Shown in pieces: positions 6,327 to 11,212 of a stretch of 31,937 bases of DNA. The notes beneath the pieces are model-generated. The model was given only the letters and a program-made list of their open reading frames with translations, searched no databases and was not told the origin of the DNA. Both the position numbers and the translations under genes were made by a program. Numbering within the stretch: the stretch's first letter is position 1; each line of letters starts with the position of its first letter. Source of the stretch: a virus; IMG/VR virus record IMGVR_UViG_3300048837_000847, positions 1 through 31,937 of that record; one strand, written 5' to 3'.

Positions 6327-6709
6327 CCGTCGCCGAATGGGCCAAGCGCCCCGCGCAGCCGATGCCGGTGATCGCGCCGACCGCTTCGCCGTCTGCGATG
6401 CGCGCCGCCTGGCTGCCGGAGCCGGACGCGCCTAGCTGGATGCTTCTTATGTCACCGGAGCGGCCAAAGACGCTGCACCGGGATTCCGACTGCTATAGCA
6501 AGACAACCGACGAAGAGCACGACGCGATGCTAGCCAAGCGCGCCGCCCAGGTCGAGGCCACGCAAAGGCGACGCGAGGCCGAAGCTGACGCGCGGGCCGT
6601 GGCACGGAAAGAACGCGAGGCGCTTGAGCGGAGGCTAAGGGAAGAGCGGGCGAAGGCAAACAAGCTCAAGGGCAGGCCAACGCATAAGCATGAGTTTTTG
6701 ATCGACTAG
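6323..6709 (+). CDS. Charged coiled-coil hypothetical protein
   Basis: A 128-residue last gene of the rightward accessory operon. I chose the ATG at 6323 over an upstream start at 6230, because it overlaps the preceding TGA as ATGA and follows GGAGGAG. Residues 1-60 are Pro-rich (KRPAQPMPVIAPTASPSAM), residues 60-115 form a long Glu/Arg/Ala coiled coil, and the basic tail ends KGRPTHKHEFLID. The gene is followed within 15 bases by a terminator hairpin. No homologue is recognised. Confidence 0.7.
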   Translation: MTVAEWAKRPAQPMPVIAPTASPSAMRAAWLPEPDAPSWMLLMSPERPKTLHRDSDCYSKTTDEEHDAMLAKRAAQVEATQRRREAEADARAVARKEREALERRLREERAKANKLKGRPTHKHEFLID

Positions 6710-6710
6710 G

Positions 6711-6780
6711 GCGCCCCCGCGCGGATTTGAACCGCCAGCCCCGGCCCTTGTTACAGGTGGCATAGCCTGGCAGGGGGCGG
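6711..6780 (-). pseudogene. Degenerate tRNA-like element
   Basis: On the minus strand a perfect 4-bp hairpin carries the loop TTCAAAT (GCGG-TTCAAAT-CCGC), the universal T-arm pattern, next to GGGGGC-G-CC, which pairs with GCCCCC about 60 bases upstream as an acceptor-like stem. A 4-bp D-arm-like hairpin (CAGG/CCTG) follows the 5' strand. Too few bases remain for an anticodon arm. The middle has some likeness to valine tRNAs. I regard it as a decayed tRNA or tRNA-like terminator loop. Confidence 0.35.
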
Positions 6781-6794
6781 GGTTTTATTTTGCC
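6711..6794 (+). terminator. Terminator between convergent genes
   Basis: After the stop at 6709 the plus strand has GCGCCCCC near 6712-6719 pairing with GGGGGC near 6774-6779, then GGGG and TTTTATTTT. It would end the rightward accessory operon facing the convergent gene that ends at 6785. The enclosed loop is long and itself contains a tRNA T-arm-like hairpin on the complement. Confidence 0.6.
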
Positions 6795-7024
6795 GTCAGC
6801 TCGCGCCAGCGCTTGCGGGCGGTATCCTGAGCGCATCCAATGACCTTGGCGATGTCAAGCCATCGGGCGCCTCGGTCTCGGGCGGCTATCAAAAAAGCGT
6901 CCTCTTCGTCCGTCCATACGCGCGAGGGCGCGCCGATTTGCGGGCGGCCGGGTAGCTTGTCAAGGAACTCGGCCCACTCGGGGCGGATGGTTACGGCCTC
7001 ATGCTTCGGCATTGATGGGGGCAT
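6785..7024 (-). CDS. Myb/SANT-like DNA-binding protein
   Basis: A 79-residue protein. Residues about 36-77 form a Myb/SANT-like helix-turn-helix: VWTDEEDAFLIAARDRGARW, LDIAKVIGCAQDTARKRWREL, with three spaced Trp residues as in Myb repeats. I chose the ATG at 7024 because AAGGAG lies ten bases upstream; the ATG at 7012 is possible, and longer readings are out-of-frame overlap with the phosphoesterase gene. It overlaps that gene by 26 bases and is last in the lysis-side operon. It may be a small regulator; its target is unknown. Confidence 0.75.
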   Translation of the reverse strand: MPPSMPKHEAVTIRPEWAEFLDKLPGRPQIGAPSRVWTDEEDAFLIAARDRGARWLDIAKVIGCAQDTARKRWRELTAK

Positions 7025-7793
7025 AGCGCTTGTACTCCTTGGGAAACTCGATGTTGAGCGGCATGATGCGCTTGCGGATGAATAGCTCGCCTGAGCGGTC
7101 GATCTGCAGCAGGGTATACCCGACGTGGTAGTATTGCGTCCGAAGCCGGCGCGGATAGGTGCTCCCGGGTATATCCAGCGGGAGCTCGTAGCATGGGCAA
7201 GTGTACGCGATCCGGTCGTCAAGGTCGGCCCGGCTCCAGTAGTGGACGTGCGAGCGGCCGAAAACGTCGGCGGCCTCGCCTCCGGTGGTCATCTCCTGGA
7301 TCAGCGCGCGCGTAATTTCGCGGCCGGCTTGGTTTAGCTGGCCTCGCTCGGTGTCGCTGCGCCCGACGAAGTGACGGAAGTTAAACCGGATGCCGGCGGC
7401 CTTGATTAGTAGGGTATCCTGGATGCTAGCGCCTAGGGCCTTGGCGACGCGCCGCTCGGTATTGCCGAACGCCACGACGTGGTAGTCGGAGCCATAGGTG
7501 CAATGACGCTCGCCGCCTTTTTTGAGCTTAACCCGGGCCGCGCAGGTTTCGGCCATGGCTGCCTGCTCGTCAAGGTCTGCCGTCAGGAGCCCGAGCGCGC
7601 CTTTGAAGCCGGGGCCGTCTACAAGGTCGCCGTTAAGGATATGCAAGTCCACCGGTCCGACCGCCTTAAGCTCGGCCTCGCGCCAGGCCCACATATGCCG
7701 CACGGCGTCGGCCATCGGTGACGGCACATCCGGGGGAGTCAGGCCCAGAAGGTGCCCGCAGTGATAGTCGCCTTCGTGTATAATCGTAATCAT
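6999..7793 (-). CDS. Calcineurin-like metallophosphoesterase
   Basis: A 264-residue enzyme of the metallophosphoesterase superfamily, with a predicted dinuclear metal site. Motif I is GDYHCGH (Asp9, His11) and motif II is LNGDLVDG around residues 52-59. The usual GNH[DE] motif is replaced by GSDYHVV, and GRSHVHYW corresponds to the C-terminal GHxH pair. Substrates in this superfamily range from DNA to nucleotides and phosphoproteins. Phage members are often annotated as DNA repair exonucleases, but the specificity here cannot be told. It overlaps DUF3310 by 4 bases and follows the lysis genes, so expression may be late. Confidence 0.82.
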   Translation of the reverse strand: MITIIHEGDYHCGHLLGLTPPDVPSPMADAVRHMWAWREAELKAVGPVDLHILNGDLVDGPGFKGALGLLTADLDEQAAMAETCAARVKLKKGGERHCTYGSDYHVVAFGNTERRVAKALGASIQDTLLIKAAGIRFNFRHFVGRSDTERGQLNQAGREITRALIQEMTTGGEAADVFGRSHVHYWSRADLDDRIAYTCPCYELPLDIPGSTYPRRLRTQYYHVGYTLLQIDRSGELFIRKRIMPLNIEFPKEYKRYAPINAEA

Positions 7794-8002
7794 AAGGCGG
7801 CCTCAAGGCGCGATATTTCGCGCTTTATCATCCATTCGGCTTTCCGCAAATCCTCAAGCTCTCGGCCCTTGTCCTTGACGCCGGCCCGGAAGATGTACTT
7901 GATCGCGGCGCCGCGGCAGTAGGGCAGATGCTCGATGACGGTGATAAGCTCGGCCCCGGACGGGGCGAAATAATGAGGCGGTCGGTTTACGGGGTCGATC
8001 AC
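7790..8002 (-). CDS. DUF3310 family protein
   Basis: A 70-residue protein with the complete DUF3310 signature: NRPPHYFAPSGAELITVIEH, then CRGAAIKYIFRAGVKDKGRE and LEDLRKAEWMIKREISRLE. Members are widespread in phages and sometimes annotated as nucleotide kinases, but no activity is established from sequence. It overlaps the Rz1-like gene and the phosphoesterase gene by four bases each, so all are translated from one mRNA. Confidence 0.92.
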   Translation of the reverse strand: MIDPVNRPPHYFAPSGAELITVIEHLPYCRGAAIKYIFRAGVKDKGRELEDLRKAEWMIKREISRLEAAL

Positions 8003-8289
8003 TGGACGATCCGCCCCTCTGCGTCAAGCTGGCGCCGGATGGCGTCAACCTGTCGAATATACCCGACAATATCCAGCCAGTAGCCGACGGGGACGAGTAC
8101 GGTCGTCTCCGCTTCGTCAAGGCCGAGATTTTCCGGCGGCGGCGGTAAGATCGGCCACGCCAGGGGCAGGCTTGCGGGCGGCTCCGGTGCGCTCGGACAC
8201 GTCGCGCAGGATGTCAACGCTAGCGCCAAAACGATCGGCAACACTGCCAGTCTTAAGCCGGGCGAGTTCCAAGTTAAGTTCATGCTCAA
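7999..8289 (-). CDS. Rz1-like outer-membrane spanin lipoprotein
   Basis: A 96-residue predicted lipoprotein. A hydrophobic signal segment (LRLAVLPIVLALALTSC) ends in a lipobox with Cys28, followed by the Pro-rich stretch PSAPEPPASLPLAWPILPPP typical of Rz1. Its start lies inside the Rz-like gene in another frame and it runs past the Rz stop, the overlapped Rz/Rz1 architecture. With Rz it would bridge inner and outer membranes and fuse them in the last lysis step, which implies an envelope with an outer membrane. The C-terminal region is longer than in lambda Rz1. Confidence 0.78.
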   Translation of the reverse strand: MSMNLTWNSPGLRLAVLPIVLALALTSCATCPSAPEPPASLPLAWPILPPPPENLGLDEAETTVLVPVGYWLDIVGYIRQVDAIRRQLDAEGRIVQ

Positions 8290-8455
8290 GCTCCTTTGCC
8301 TTTACTATGGCTACTTGCTGGTTTTCTATACGGCGCTGAAGGACGGCGGCGTCGATCTCTAGGCTCTTAGCCTTTTCCTTCCATCGCCGCGCGTCCTGCA
8401 CGGCCAGGTAAGCGACGAGCCCCGCAAGGCCCGCCGCGCCGATGGCGTAGATCAC
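8117..8455 (-). CDS. Rz-like inner-membrane spanin
   Basis: A 112-residue protein starting with GTG at 8455, overlapping the holin stop as GTGA; the longer frame upstream is a shadow of the holin gene. One N-terminal membrane segment (YAIGAAGLAGLVAYLAV) is followed by a periplasmic coiled coil (RRWKEKAKSLEIDAAVLQRR, then ELEHELNLELARLK). This is the i-spanin layout. The partner Rz1-like gene begins within this frame. Assignment rests on topology and the lysis context rather than sequence identity. Confidence 0.78.
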   Translation of the reverse strand: MIYAIGAAGLAGLVAYLAVQDARRWKEKAKSLEIDAAVLQRRIENQQVAIVKAKELEHELNLELARLKTGSVADRFGASVDILRDVSERTGAARKPAPGVADLTAAAGKSRP

Positions 8456-8703
8456 TTGGCGACCTTCTTCTTGACGGTCTCGATGATGACCTCGTAGCCG
8501 ACCTGGGAGAGCGACAGGGCTAGTACGCCGGTCATGATCCAAGGCGGCGCGATAAGCGCGAGGCCCGAAAAGGCCAGGCAGAGCGCGGGCTGGAGCAGGC
8601 GCCAAGCTTTGCTCGGGGCTTCCTTAAAAAAGCCCTTTAGGTATTCAAGGACGCCGATGGCGGCGAAGGCCGCGGCTAGTACGATTTCCCATTCGATTTT
8701 CAT
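8452..8703 (-). CDS. Putative holin
   Basis: An 83-residue membrane protein. A first hydrophobic segment covers residues about 6-22 (EIVLAAAFAAIGVLEYL). A long hydrophobic stretch at about 37-75 can hold one or two more segments (LLQPALCLAFSGLALIAPPW, IMTGVLALSLSQVGYEVII). It has a basic tail, KKKVAK. Size, topology and position between the endolysin candidate and the spanins are those of a holin that permeabilises the inner membrane at lysis time. No named holin family is recognised. Confidence 0.72.
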   Translation of the reverse strand: MKIEWEIVLAAAFAAIGVLEYLKGFFKEAPSKAWRLLQPALCLAFSGLALIAPPWIMTGVLALSLSQVGYEVIIETVKKKVAK

Positions 8704-9134
8704 GGTTTCACCTCCGAAAATATGCGTAGGGACGCTAGGCGCCCATGCTGTACGGTCTGGCTCTCGCCGTAGGGGTCATAAACGATCTCGCCGGCCTGGG
8801 AGCCGACCACAAAATGGGCGTTGTTTTGCATAGTGGTGGCCCGCTCATAGCGGAATATGACAAGCTCGTCGTCGGCAGGCTTGTACCCGCGCGGCTCGTG
8901 GCGGACGCGCCACTGCTTGCCGGTCAAGTAGTTCATGATGCTGTCGGGCCGGATGACGAAGCAGTCGGTGCCTAGCCAGCCCTCGCCTACGCATTGCTCA
9001 TAGGCTACGACGGCATCTATGCGCGTCCCGGTAATCCGCTCGGCTAGGTAGACGATAGACAGGAAGTAGCAGCCCCATTTGCCGATCCGCTCCATGATGA
9101 GCTGGCGGGGCCGGTCGGTCAACGCGGGCCTCAT
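8700..9134 (-). CDS. Papain-like cysteine peptidase, candidate endolysin
   Basis: A 144-residue protein with features of the C39/papain-like fold: KWGCYFLSIVYLAE puts a nucleophile candidate Cys22 at the start of a helix, NNAHFVVG provides His107 and EIVYDPYGES provides Asp120. It resembles DUF261-type proteins known from spirochaete elements. Its position directly upstream of holin and spanin genes suggests a peptidoglycan endopeptidase or amidase endolysin. There is no signal peptide, so it would need the holin. It lacks any lysozyme or transglycosylase motif. Enzyme class is moderately sure; lysis role comes from context. Confidence 0.68.
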   Translation of the reverse strand: MRPALTDRPRQLIMERIGKWGCYFLSIVYLAERITGTRIDAVVAYEQCVGEGWLGTDCFVIRPDSIMNYLTGKQWRVRHEPRGYKPADDELVIFRYERATTMQNNAHFVVGSQAGEIVYDPYGESQTVQHGRLASLRIFSEVKP

Positions 9135-9427
9135 GACGTCTCGCCTTGCATCTTTTTAACGGCTAGGCGCGTCCATGTTTTCTCAGCTTCGTCTATGCAA
9201 GCGTCGCTTCGTTCGGTGGCCCCGTTGGCCCCGATCTCGCGCAGAGCTGCGTTTTGGTGCCGGGTCGCTTTGAATAAAGACGGCTGAATCTCGGCTATGG
9301 CCTGGATCGTATGTGAAAAGCTCCGAACGTCGCGCCGCATGGCAAAGAGCGTCCGTATCATGATAAAAAACCCGGTAGCCGTTAAACCCGCAAAAGCGGC
9401 GATAAGGCCGTCCGCGAATACCTCCAT
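9131..9427 (-). CDS. Single-pass membrane protein of the lysis operon
   Basis: A 98-residue protein, first gene after the lysis promoter. I prefer the ATG at 9427 (GGAGG six bases upstream) to the longer reading from 9493, which would begin inside the promoter. One membrane segment at residues about 6-28 (GLIAAFAGLTATGFFIMI) is followed by a basic, then amphipathic cytoplasmic or periplasmic helix. It could be a second holin, antiholin or other lysis regulator. No family is recognised. Confidence 0.7.
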   Translation of the reverse strand: MEVFADGLIAAFAGLTATGFFIMIRTLFAMRRDVRSFSHTIQAIAEIQPSLFKATRHQNAALREIGANGATERSDACIDEAEKTWTRLAVKKMQGETS

Positions 9428-9464
9428 ATAGTGTACCTCCGCATGATGATGGCCCCCTATGTTG

Positions 9465-9493
9465 TGTATATAACAATTCTCTTTTTTAGTCAA
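9465..9493 (-). promoter_or_regulatory. Promoter of the lysis operon
   Basis: Minus strand TTGACT (9493-9488), a 17-bp spacer, then TATACA (9470-9465). The expected start near 9458 leaves a leader of about 30 nt with GGAGG before the ATG at 9427. It lies back to back with a weaker rightward promoter. Confidence 0.75.
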
Positions 9494-9502
9494 GAAAACC
9501 GC

Positions 9503-9529
9503 TTGACGGGTATTACAGTATTGTAGTAT
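9503..9529 (+). promoter_or_regulatory. Putative rightward promoter for the tRNA region
   Basis: TTGACG (9503-9508) with TAGTAT (9524-9529) 15 bp away; spacing is short, so the call is tentative. The spacer contains AGTATTGTA, also present at the 10683 promoter and at the late promoter near 28113. Transcription from here would cover the structured region, the tRNAs and the genes from 10151. Confidence 0.4.
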
Positions 9530-9728
9530 GGTACGAGTAGGGCCGGGCCGTATGGCTAAGGCTTAAACGCCGGCGGGCTAACGCAACTTCTTTATCAGTT
9601 GACGCCGGGAAAGACCGGAACGCGCGTTGCGCGTCATGTTATCACGGTAGCCGCTCCACCAATAACGGGCGGGCATTGTAAAGAACTCGGAATATCCGCC
9701 CTGGCTCCGTTGGAGATGGGCGGCACAT
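9530..9728 (+). other. Structured non-coding segment
   Basis: No convincing protein gene. Paired elements include CCGGCG/CGCCGG (9570-9575 with 9603-9608) enclosing CAACT/AGTTG with an 8-base loop, ACGCG/CGCGT near 9620-9634, and three mutually exclusive copies GGGCGG, CCGCCC, GGGCGG near 9667, 9697 and 9718. The middle copy can pair with either neighbour, giving two alternative folds. The function is unknown; it could be a 5' leader of the tRNA transcript. Confidence 0.45.
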
Positions 9729-9807
9729 GGAAGCGATGCCGAGATGACGTCCATCGGCTAGACGGCGCGCCCATACGCGCTAGCGGGTTCGGAGCCCGCC
9801 GCTTCCA
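9729..9807 (+). ncRNA. tRNA-like fold without an anticodon arm
   Basis: A 7-bp perfect acceptor-like stem (GGAAGCG with CGCTTCC) ends in A then ACC. It is preceded by a T-arm-like hairpin (GCGGG-TTCGGAG-CCCGC). A D-arm-like hairpin (GCCG/CGGC) follows the 5' strand after AT, and a 5-bp hairpin with loop CCCATA sits where a variable arm would be. The acceptor resembles serine tRNAs. There is no normal anticodon arm and the T-loop lacks A58. Its 3' strand overlaps the anticodon loop of the permuted tRNA-Trp, so both cannot mature from one transcript. Confidence 0.4.
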
Positions 9808-9877
9808 ACCCTGGAAGTGCAGGTTCAAATCCTGTCGTTCCCGATTGGGGGCGTAGTGTAACGGTTAGCACGCTAGG
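9803..9877 (+). tRNA. Circularly permuted tRNA-Trp (CCA)
   Basis: The 3' part comes first: anticodon loop TTCCAAC (9803-9809; U33, anticodon CCA, A37), stem CCTGG (9810-9814), variable AAGT, T-arm GCAGG-TTCAAAT-CCTGT (9819-9835), acceptor CGTTCCC (9836-9842) and G73. After a 3-nt linker ATT comes the 5' part: acceptor GGGGGCG (9847-9853), TA, D-arm GTGT-AACGGTTA-GCAC (9856-9871), G26 and stem CTAGG (9873-9877). The acceptor closes 7/7 (two G-U) and the anticodon stem 5/5 (one G-U). The 5' half resembles bacterial tRNA-Trp, and G73 plus CCA are Trp identity elements. Flanks CCCG (9795-9798) and CGGG (9878-9881) can pair and stack on the anticodon stem. Maturation would require joining 31 to 32. 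Confidence 0.8.
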
Positions 9878-9977
9878 CGGGGGTCAACCGTAGCCCTGCA
9901 AGTTCAAACGGTACTAGCCAAAGCGTAGTGCACTGCGCGGCGGCTAGCGCGTGGCCCCTGCGAAACGGGGCGTGTTT
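9878..9977 (+). other. Non-coding spacer between the two tRNAs
   Basis: No gene is seen. It contains an ACCGT/ACGGT hairpin near 9887-9912 with GTTCAAAC in its loop region, a GCGC-GGCGGCTA-GCGC hairpin that looks like an isolated D-arm, and GCCCC/GGGGC with an 8-base loop. These may be debris of further tRNAs or processing signals. I cannot assemble a complete tRNA from them in either order. Confidence 0.4.
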
Positions 9978-10084
9978 CGGGGTGTAGACAAGCGGTTAGT
10001 CAACCATGAACGGATGGCACTAGAAGCGAAAGCCGAAGCCATGGCGGGAATGGTCAATGGCGGGTTCGACTCCCGCTGCCCCGG
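9978..10084 (+). tRNA. tRNA with 35-nt insert in the anticodon arm (Pro-like)
   Basis: In normal order: acceptor CGGGGTG/TGCCCCG (7/7 with two G-U), TA, D-arm GAC-AAGCGGTTA-GTC, A26, stem ACCAT (10003-10007), a 35-nt insert (10008-10042), loop GGCGGGA (10043-10049), stem ATGGT, variable CAATG, T-arm GCGGG-TTCGACT-CCCGC, G73. Without the insert it is a textbook 72-nt cloverleaf. C1-G72 and the loop bases CGG-G37 suggest proline (CGG), but position 33 is G instead of the near-universal U. The insert is bracketed by direct CCATG repeats and carries its own ATGGC/GCCAT helix. Either an intron or a decayed gene. Confidence 0.6.
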
Positions 10085-10150
10085 CGATTTGTGCAGCTAT
10101 GCGGGCACCATGCACGCAGGCCAGCACGTTTTTAAAGCAAGGAGGCTAAA

Positions 10151-10318
10151 TTGAAAGACCCCGAAGACAGGTTGACCGCGCGCATCGTCGTGCTGGTGAC
10201 GCCCGAGGAAAAGCGCTCGTATTTTCGCCGCTGCCGCGAGCTTGACAGCACGCCGTCCGATCGCGTGCGGGCGCTGGTCAAGGCAGACCTGGAAGCGATG
10301 ACGCGAGACGATGCCTAG
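10151..10318 (+). CDS. Small ribbon-helix-helix-like protein
   Basis: A 55-residue protein starting with TTG behind AAGGAGG. The pattern LTARIVVLVTPEEKRSYFRR followed by CRELDSTPSDRVRALVKADL fits the MetJ/Arc ribbon-helix-helix fold: one beta strand, then two helices with Ser-x-x-x-Val at the second. It is likely a dimeric DNA-binding regulator and a candidate ligand for the inverted-repeat operators in this genome. It overlaps the nuclease gene by 8 bases and is first after the tRNA region. Confidence 0.68.
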   Translation: MKDPEDRLTARIVVLVTPEEKRSYFRRCRELDSTPSDRVRALVKADLEAMTRDDA

Positions 10319-10682
10319 CGAGCGCGGGCCGCTTGAAGCTGACATCCAGGCCCAGCTCGTCGAGTATTGTCAGCTCGTAGCCCCCGCGCGGGGCTTTCTC
10401 TTTTTTAGCGCGCCTAACGAAGCGCTAGGCAAGGCCCGTAACGGCGCCGGCCTCGCGCGCATGGCGAAGCTCCGCAAGATGGGCCTCCGCTCGGGCGTGG
10501 CCGATCTTGTTTTCGTCAAGGCTGGCCGCGTGTACTTTCTCGAAATGAAGCGACCCGGCGGCAAGCAAAGCGAGAGCCAAAAGCAATTCCAGGCCGACGC
10601 CGAGGCCGTGGGCGCGCCGTATGCGGTGGCGTTTAGCTTTGACGAAGCGGTAAAAATCTTGCAATCTTGGGGCGTTTTATAG
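10311..10682 (+). CDS. VRR-NUC domain nuclease
   Basis: A 123-residue protein that is essentially a single VRR-NUC (PD-(D/E)xK superfamily) domain. The first helix EADIQAQLVEYCQLV carries the conserved Glu. Catalytic residues appear as Asp65 in SGVADLVFV and Glu78-x-Lys80 in YFLEMKRPGG, followed by QSESQKQF with the conserved Gln. Such stand-alone phage VRR-NUC proteins are thought to act as structure-specific, possibly Holliday-junction, nucleases. Its place just upstream of the recombination genes supports a role in DNA processing, although a strong promoter separates it from them. Confidence 0.9.
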   Translation: MPSERGPLEADIQAQLVEYCQLVAPARGFLFFSAPNEALGKARNGAGLARMAKLRKMGLRSGVADLVFVKAGRVYFLEMKRPGGKQSESQKQFQADAEAVGAPYAVAFSFDEAVKILQSWGVL

Positions 10683-10711
10683 TTGACACCTTGAAAGTAT
10701 TGTAATAATAT
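10683..10711 (+). promoter_or_regulatory. Strong sigma70-type promoter
   Basis: TTGACA (10683-10688), 17 bp, TAATAT (10706-10711), one base from consensus overall. The start near 10718 is about 40 bases upstream of the gene at 10757. The spacer holds AGTATTGTAA (10696-10705), shared with two other promoters, so it may be co-regulated with them. It drives the RecT/exonuclease operon. Confidence 0.88.
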
Positions 10712-10756
10712 AGGGTCAAGGCAGGCACGGTAAGCGCCTAGCCAAAGGAGTGTACC

Positions 10757-10972
10757 ATGGACAATATCGAGATTCGCATCAGCGTCGAAGTCGTGCAGGC
10801 CGCCGGCTACCCTGGAAAAACGCTCGCTAAGCGTAGCGTTTTTCAAGCGGGATCGTACACGTTCGCCGAAATACGCGACGTCATCCGCAACGACTCGGAG
10901 GAAATCGTTAGCCAGGCGCTGGCCGATCTCCGCCGGGCCGATCTGGCGTCGAACGCCGAGGCCGCCGAATGA
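10757..10972 (+). CDS. Small hypothetical protein of the recombination operon
   Basis: A 71-residue protein with AAGGAG eight bases before its ATG. The beginning (NIEIRISVEVVQAAG) looks like a beta strand then helix, and the second half (FAEIRDVIRNDSEEIVSQAL, ADLRRADLAS) is helical. The spacing recalls small DNA-binding or RecT-partner proteins, but I do not recognise the family. It is the first gene behind the strong promoter and overlaps the next gene by ATGA. Confidence 0.7.
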   Translation: MDNIEIRISVEVVQAAGYPGKTLAKRSVFQAGSYTFAEIRDVIRNDSEEIVSQALADLRRADLASNAEAAE

Positions 10973-11109
10973 TGGCCGGATTTTTTGCCGGCTTCCTGTC
11001 GGCGCTGGCCCTGCTTGTGCTTGCCGTTATGATGGCTTGTTTCAAGCTATCCGGGGACATTTCACGGCAAGAAGAAGTCGAAGAGGAGCGCCGCAATGCC
11101 GGCCGTTGA
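10969..11109 (+). CDS. Small single-pass membrane protein
   Basis: A 46-residue protein with one strongly hydrophobic segment (GFFAGFLSALALLVLAVMMA) followed by a charged cytoplasmic tail (RQEEVEEERRNAGR). The start at 10969 is fixed by the ATGA overlap with the preceding gene. Its function is unknown; small membrane proteins in phage recombination operons are sometimes superinfection-exclusion factors, which is only a suggestion. Confidence 0.62.
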   Translation: MMAGFFAGFLSALALLVLAVMMACFKLSGDISRQEEVEEERRNAGR

Positions 11110-11212
11110 TGCCGTGTTCCTGGTCGGCGTCTTGACGGGCGCCGCCCTGGTCGTTACTGTGCAATACCTGGCGCGCGTATGGCGCCGTAACATTGGAAGG
11201 AGTGGACGATGA
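11096..11212 (+). CDS. Second small membrane protein
   Basis: A 38-residue protein with a hydrophobic segment (DAVFLVGVLTGAALVVTVQY) and an arginine-rich C-terminus (ARVWRRNIGRSGR), so probably N-out/C-in. It overlaps the upstream membrane gene by 14 bases in a different frame, and its TGA overlaps the RecT ATG. The RecT Shine-Dalgarno (AAGGAG) lies in its last codons. It may pair with the preceding membrane protein. Not recognised. Confidence 0.55.
   Translation: MPAVDAVFLVGVLTGAALVVTVQYLARVWRRNIGRSGR

Noticed and set aside
9530-9728. tmRNA or further tRNA in the left part of the structured region
   Set aside because: A CCGCTCCACCA sequence near 9651 looks like a tRNA 3' end, but there is no T-arm before it and no matching 5' strand. 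No tag-peptide frame was seen.
9729-9845. Class II tRNA with a long variable arm ending at CGTTCCC
   Set aside because: GCGGG-TTCGGAG-CCCGC could be an anticodon arm reading CGG with CTTCC/GGAAG as variable arm, but the acceptor then has an A-C mismatch, the D-arm lies too far away and a proline tRNA should not be class II. The permuted Trp reading fits better.
9846-9950. Canonical-order tRNA beginning at 9847
   Set aside because: After the D-arm and CTAGG, no downstream sequence completes the anticodon stem, T-arm or acceptor. GTTCAAAC near 9901 has no T-stem. The only partner that fits every stem lies upstream.
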